A stretch of DNA of 43,762 bases from JBHPCZ01 sp042573625. Lineage in GTDB: Bacteria > Desulfobacterota > Desulfobacteria > Desulfobacterales > UBA11574. The notes beneath the pieces are model-generated. The model was not told the origin of the DNA. It saw only the letters and a program-made list of their open reading frames with translations, and did no database searches. Below are positions 41,831-43,762 of the stretch, piece after piece; position 1 is the stretch's first letter; every line of letters begins with the position of its first letter. The stretch lies in the NCBI GenBank assembly GCA_042573625.1, contig JBHPCZ010000018.1:1-43762 (forward strand), given 5' to 3'. The position numbers and the translations under genes were made by a program.

Positions 41831-41961
41831 CAAATGCACCTTGTCAAACAACCCCTTTCTTGCTATCTTGAAAGCGTGCAATTCCGGGTTCGGTGCACGG
41901 TGTATTTTCACATACTGAGTCTCGAGTTGGATTGACCTCAAACAGGAAAGGTTCCATTTTC

Positions 41962-43200
41962 ATGGCATCACTCCCGAATGAAAGCACTCCCGAAACCACC
42001 ACCCAGGGCCTCGGCCGGCCGCTCTACCCCATGCGCTTGCTCGGCACGGCGTCGTGTATCATCATTGCCTGGATCTATGTGTCGAATTTCGGACAGATGA
42101 GAGCCTGGTATCTGTTTCTCCTGGTTCTGACACTTTCTTATCCCCACATTTTCCGAAAAATGACCGTAAGGAGCGAATCTCGCCGGAAGTTCGAACTCGG
42201 CGCTTCTTTGATGGACGCATTCGTGCTCGGCTCCACCGTATATATCGTGGGATTCTCGCCGATCCCGGCCCTGTCCCTTCTCACGGTGGCGCTTTCAAAC
42301 GGCATGGCTCTGGGCAGCCTTCCTTTCATGGGTCTGACGGCCGCGTCCGTCATGGTCGGCATGTTTACCCCCATGGCCTTCTACGGAGTCAACTACAACC
42401 CGCGCGGCCATCTGTTGATGGACATGTTTTCCGCAATTTTCCTTCTTCTTTACTTCATACTGTTTGCGTGGGTCGCTTACAAGCGGGCCATCTTGCTCAA
42501 GGAATCGAGACAAGAACTGGTGCAGCAAAAGCTTGCCCTGGAGATCGAAAAAAAGAAAGCGGACAGCCTGCTGTGGGCGCTGCTGCCGGCATCCGTTGCC
42601 AAGGTGTTCGAAACCAGCGGCGTTGTCGAAAAACCAGACGCTTACGACGAGGTAACGCTGTTGGTGGCCGACGTGTACGAATTCCGTGACATGGTCGAAC
42701 GATTCGGTCCGGCTGTGGCTTTGACTGAACTCAACCACTGCTTCAAGGCATTTGACAAGATCGTTCTGCGCCATCGACTGGAGCCGCTCAGAACCATCGG
42801 CGACGCCTATTTCGCCGTGGGCGGCGGCCCGACCCCCAATACCGCCCATGCTACGGACGCCGTGCGCGCGGCGTCGGAGATTCAGCGGTTTGCCCGCGAA
42901 CGCAAGGCCACCCGCAATGCCTCGGATCTTCCGGGGTTCGACTTTCGCGTGGCGGTTCACACCGGGCCGGCGATGTGCGGGGTGATGGAGGCACACAAGT
43001 TTTGCTTCGATGTCTGGGGCGATACGGTGGGTGAAACCTTGGAAATAGAACAGCAGGGCAGGCCGGGCGATGTGCTCCTTTCAGCGACCACCCTCTCCAG
43101 ACTGAATGAATCATTGCCGGTTCTTTCCGCCGGCAAAGTGACCACGCGGGCCGGGTCCGAGGTGGGCGTCTACACCCTGGACATTGATAAAGAGACCTGA
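41962..43200 (+). CDS. Membrane-bound class III nucleotide cyclase-like protein with degenerate active site
   Basis: 412 residues from ATG 41962. About six N-terminal membrane segments (residues 20-180) are followed by a short coiled coil (SRQELVQQKLALEIEKKKAD) and a cyclase homology domain from about 228. Visible parts are TLLVADVYEFRDMVERFG (first metal Asp), LRTIGDAYFAVGGG (second metal Asp; the purine-selecting Lys position is Arg) and FRVAVHTGPAMCGVM. The transition-state segment, normally WGDTVNxASR, reads WGDTVGETLE, so Asn and Arg are both missing. Second-messenger synthesis is therefore doubtful; nucleotide binding or signal relay is possible. The next gene encodes a cyclic-nucleotide-binding domain, 13 bases downstream. 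The upstream extension to 41893 has no support. Confidence 0.88.
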   Translation: MASLPNESTPETTTQGLGRPLYPMRLLGTASCIIIAWIYVSNFGQMRAWYLFLLVLTLSYPHIFRKMTVRSESRRKFELGASLMDAFVLGSTVYIVGFSPIPALSLLTVALSNGMALGSLPFMGLTAASVMVGMFTPMAFYGVNYNPRGHLLMDMFSAIFLLLYFILFAWVAYKRAILLKESRQELVQQKLALEIEKKKADSLLWALLPASVAKVFETSGVVEKPDAYDEVTLLVADVYEFRDMVERFGPAVALTELNHCFKAFDKIVLRHRLEPLRTIGDAYFAVGGGPTPNTAHATDAVRAASEIQRFARERKATRNASDLPGFDFRVAVHTGPAMCGVMEAHKFCFDVWGDTVGETLEIEQQGRPGDVLLSATTLSRLNESLPVLSAGKVTTRAGSEVGVYTLDIDKET

Positions 43201-43213
43201 TGCGGATCGTTTT

Positions 43214-43762
43214 ATGGATGTGATACTCAATCGTGTTTTCACCCGCCTGTTCGGCCGGGAAGCACCCGAGCTTGTCGACACGCTCGGACAACGGATCAAG
43301 CCCGTGCACCTGAAAAAGGGAGACGTGCTCTATCGCCAGGGAGAGCCGGGAACGGGAATGCACATCCTCGTGACGGGCCGGCTGCAGGTCCGCATTGCAA
43401 CCGACATCGGAGGCCCCGAGCGCGTGGTGGCCCAGCTTGGCCCCGGCGAGGTCGCCGGCGAGATCGCCCTTTTTACCGGCAGCGGCCGCACAGCGACGCT
43501 GGTGGCCATGCGCGACACCGCACTGGGTTTTCTCTCCCGCGAAGATGTTGAATCCGCGATGCTCAGCCATCCGGCTGCACAACTGCACCTGTCGAACTAC
43601 ATCATCGGACGCCTGTTGGACGCGCAGCGCAACCCCGATACCGAACGGAATCCGGCCCGCACCCTGGCCGTGGTGCCGCTGGACGGCGGATTCGACCCCG
43701 GCGCGTTTTGCAGCAGGCTTCAGGTGGCCCTGTTGAGATTCAACTCGGTTGCGCTGCTCGAC
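43214..43762 (+). CDS. Cyclic-nucleotide-binding domain protein, partial (runs off window)
   Basis: 183 codons from ATG 43214 without a stop before the window end. Residues 25-135 are a cNMP-binding domain: KPVHLKKGDVLYRQGEPG, MHILVTGRLQVRI and the phosphate-binding cassette GEVAGEIALFTGSGRTATLV with Glu and Arg present. After residue ~145, NPARTLAVVPLDGG and FCSRLQVALLRFNSVALLD resemble the linker domain found between the cNMP domain and the patatin phospholipase in NTE-type proteins. The full protein may therefore be a patatin-like phospholipase, which is inference. It is probably co-transcribed with the cyclase-like gene. Confidence 0.8.
   Translation, partial: MDVILNRVFTRLFGREAPELVDTLGQRIKPVHLKKGDVLYRQGEPGTGMHILVTGRLQVRIATDIGGPERVVAQLGPGEVAGEIALFTGSGRTATLVAMRDTALGFLSREDVESAMLSHPAAQLHLSNYIIGRLLDAQRNPDTERNPARTLAVVPLDGGFDPGAFCSRLQVALLRFNSVALLD

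Noticed and set aside
1..43762. tRNA, rRNA or riboswitch
   Set aside because: No T-loop-like GGTTCGAATCC box, rRNA stretch or known aptamer pattern was recognised by eye; a tRNAscan and Rfam run would settle it.

Overview
The window looks like chromosomal DNA of a free-living Gram-negative bacterium. The best inference is a Desulfobacterota (Desulfobacterales-like) genome, from three things: scattered single-gene metabolism, a PAS-rich sensor kinase, and unusually dense families of short palindromic repeats between nearly all genes. No rRNA, tRNA, CRISPR array or prophage was seen. Genes are mostly on the minus strand.

Region 1 (1-26.8 kb) is a mosaic of housekeeping and accessory genes separated by repeats. 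In order it holds a metallophosphoesterase, an EmrAB-type drug efflux pair, a REP-associated tyrosine transposase (RAYT-1), an AAA_14/DUF4143 ATPase, a hotdog thioesterase, and a receiver/triple-PAS sensor protein whose H-box His is replaced by Asp. These are followed by a lipoprotein, a membrane protein, cyanase (cynS), an OsmC protein, a flavin reductase-like protein, a TudS/DUF523-like protein, an NAD-dependent epimerase/reductase, a Na+/H+ antiporter with a TrkA-N domain, and a DUF1059 protein with its own promoter, palindromic operator and terminator. The region ends with a PQQ-type sugar dehydrogenase, a histidine phosphatase, a second AAA_14/DUF4143 ATPase, a class II glutamine amidotransferase and RAYT-2. 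The spacers carry at least three REP-like families, all with a TGACCCC head. Two of them flank a RAYT gene in inverted orientation and supply that gene's stop codon. A further family of palindromes has stem arms that change in a compensated way. Gene wreckage is visible: two N-terminal stubs of an HNH-type endonuclease, a DUF262 N-terminal stub cut off by a REP, and a gene tail left upstream of emrA.

Region 2 (27.1-41.0 kb) is the most interesting part. Seven minus-strand genes, closely spaced, look like one defence operon. In transcription order they are: an SNF2-type helicase with a C-terminal DUF3883-like domain; a phosphoribosyltransferase-like protein; a DUF1156-type DNA methyltransferase with an N-terminal NADAR (YbiA-like) domain fused to it; a protein joining an EVE/PUA-like domain to a PD-(D/E)XK nuclease domain; a DUF499 ATPase; a second EVE-like protein; and a DUF3644 protein. 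The helicase, methylase and ATPase match the composition of the Hma (helicase-methylase-ATPase) defence type, as recalled. The NADAR fusion, the PRTase neighbour and the two modified-base-reader-like domains suggest an elaborated variant in which DNA (or a nucleotide) is marked by both methyl and ribosyl-type chemistry, then read and cleaved. That mechanism is inference.

Region 3 (41.0-43.8 kb) starts with about 0.9 kb of nested palindromes and purine-rich repeats. It is followed by a membrane class III cyclase-like protein with a degenerate active site and a cyclic-nucleotide-binding protein that runs off the window end.
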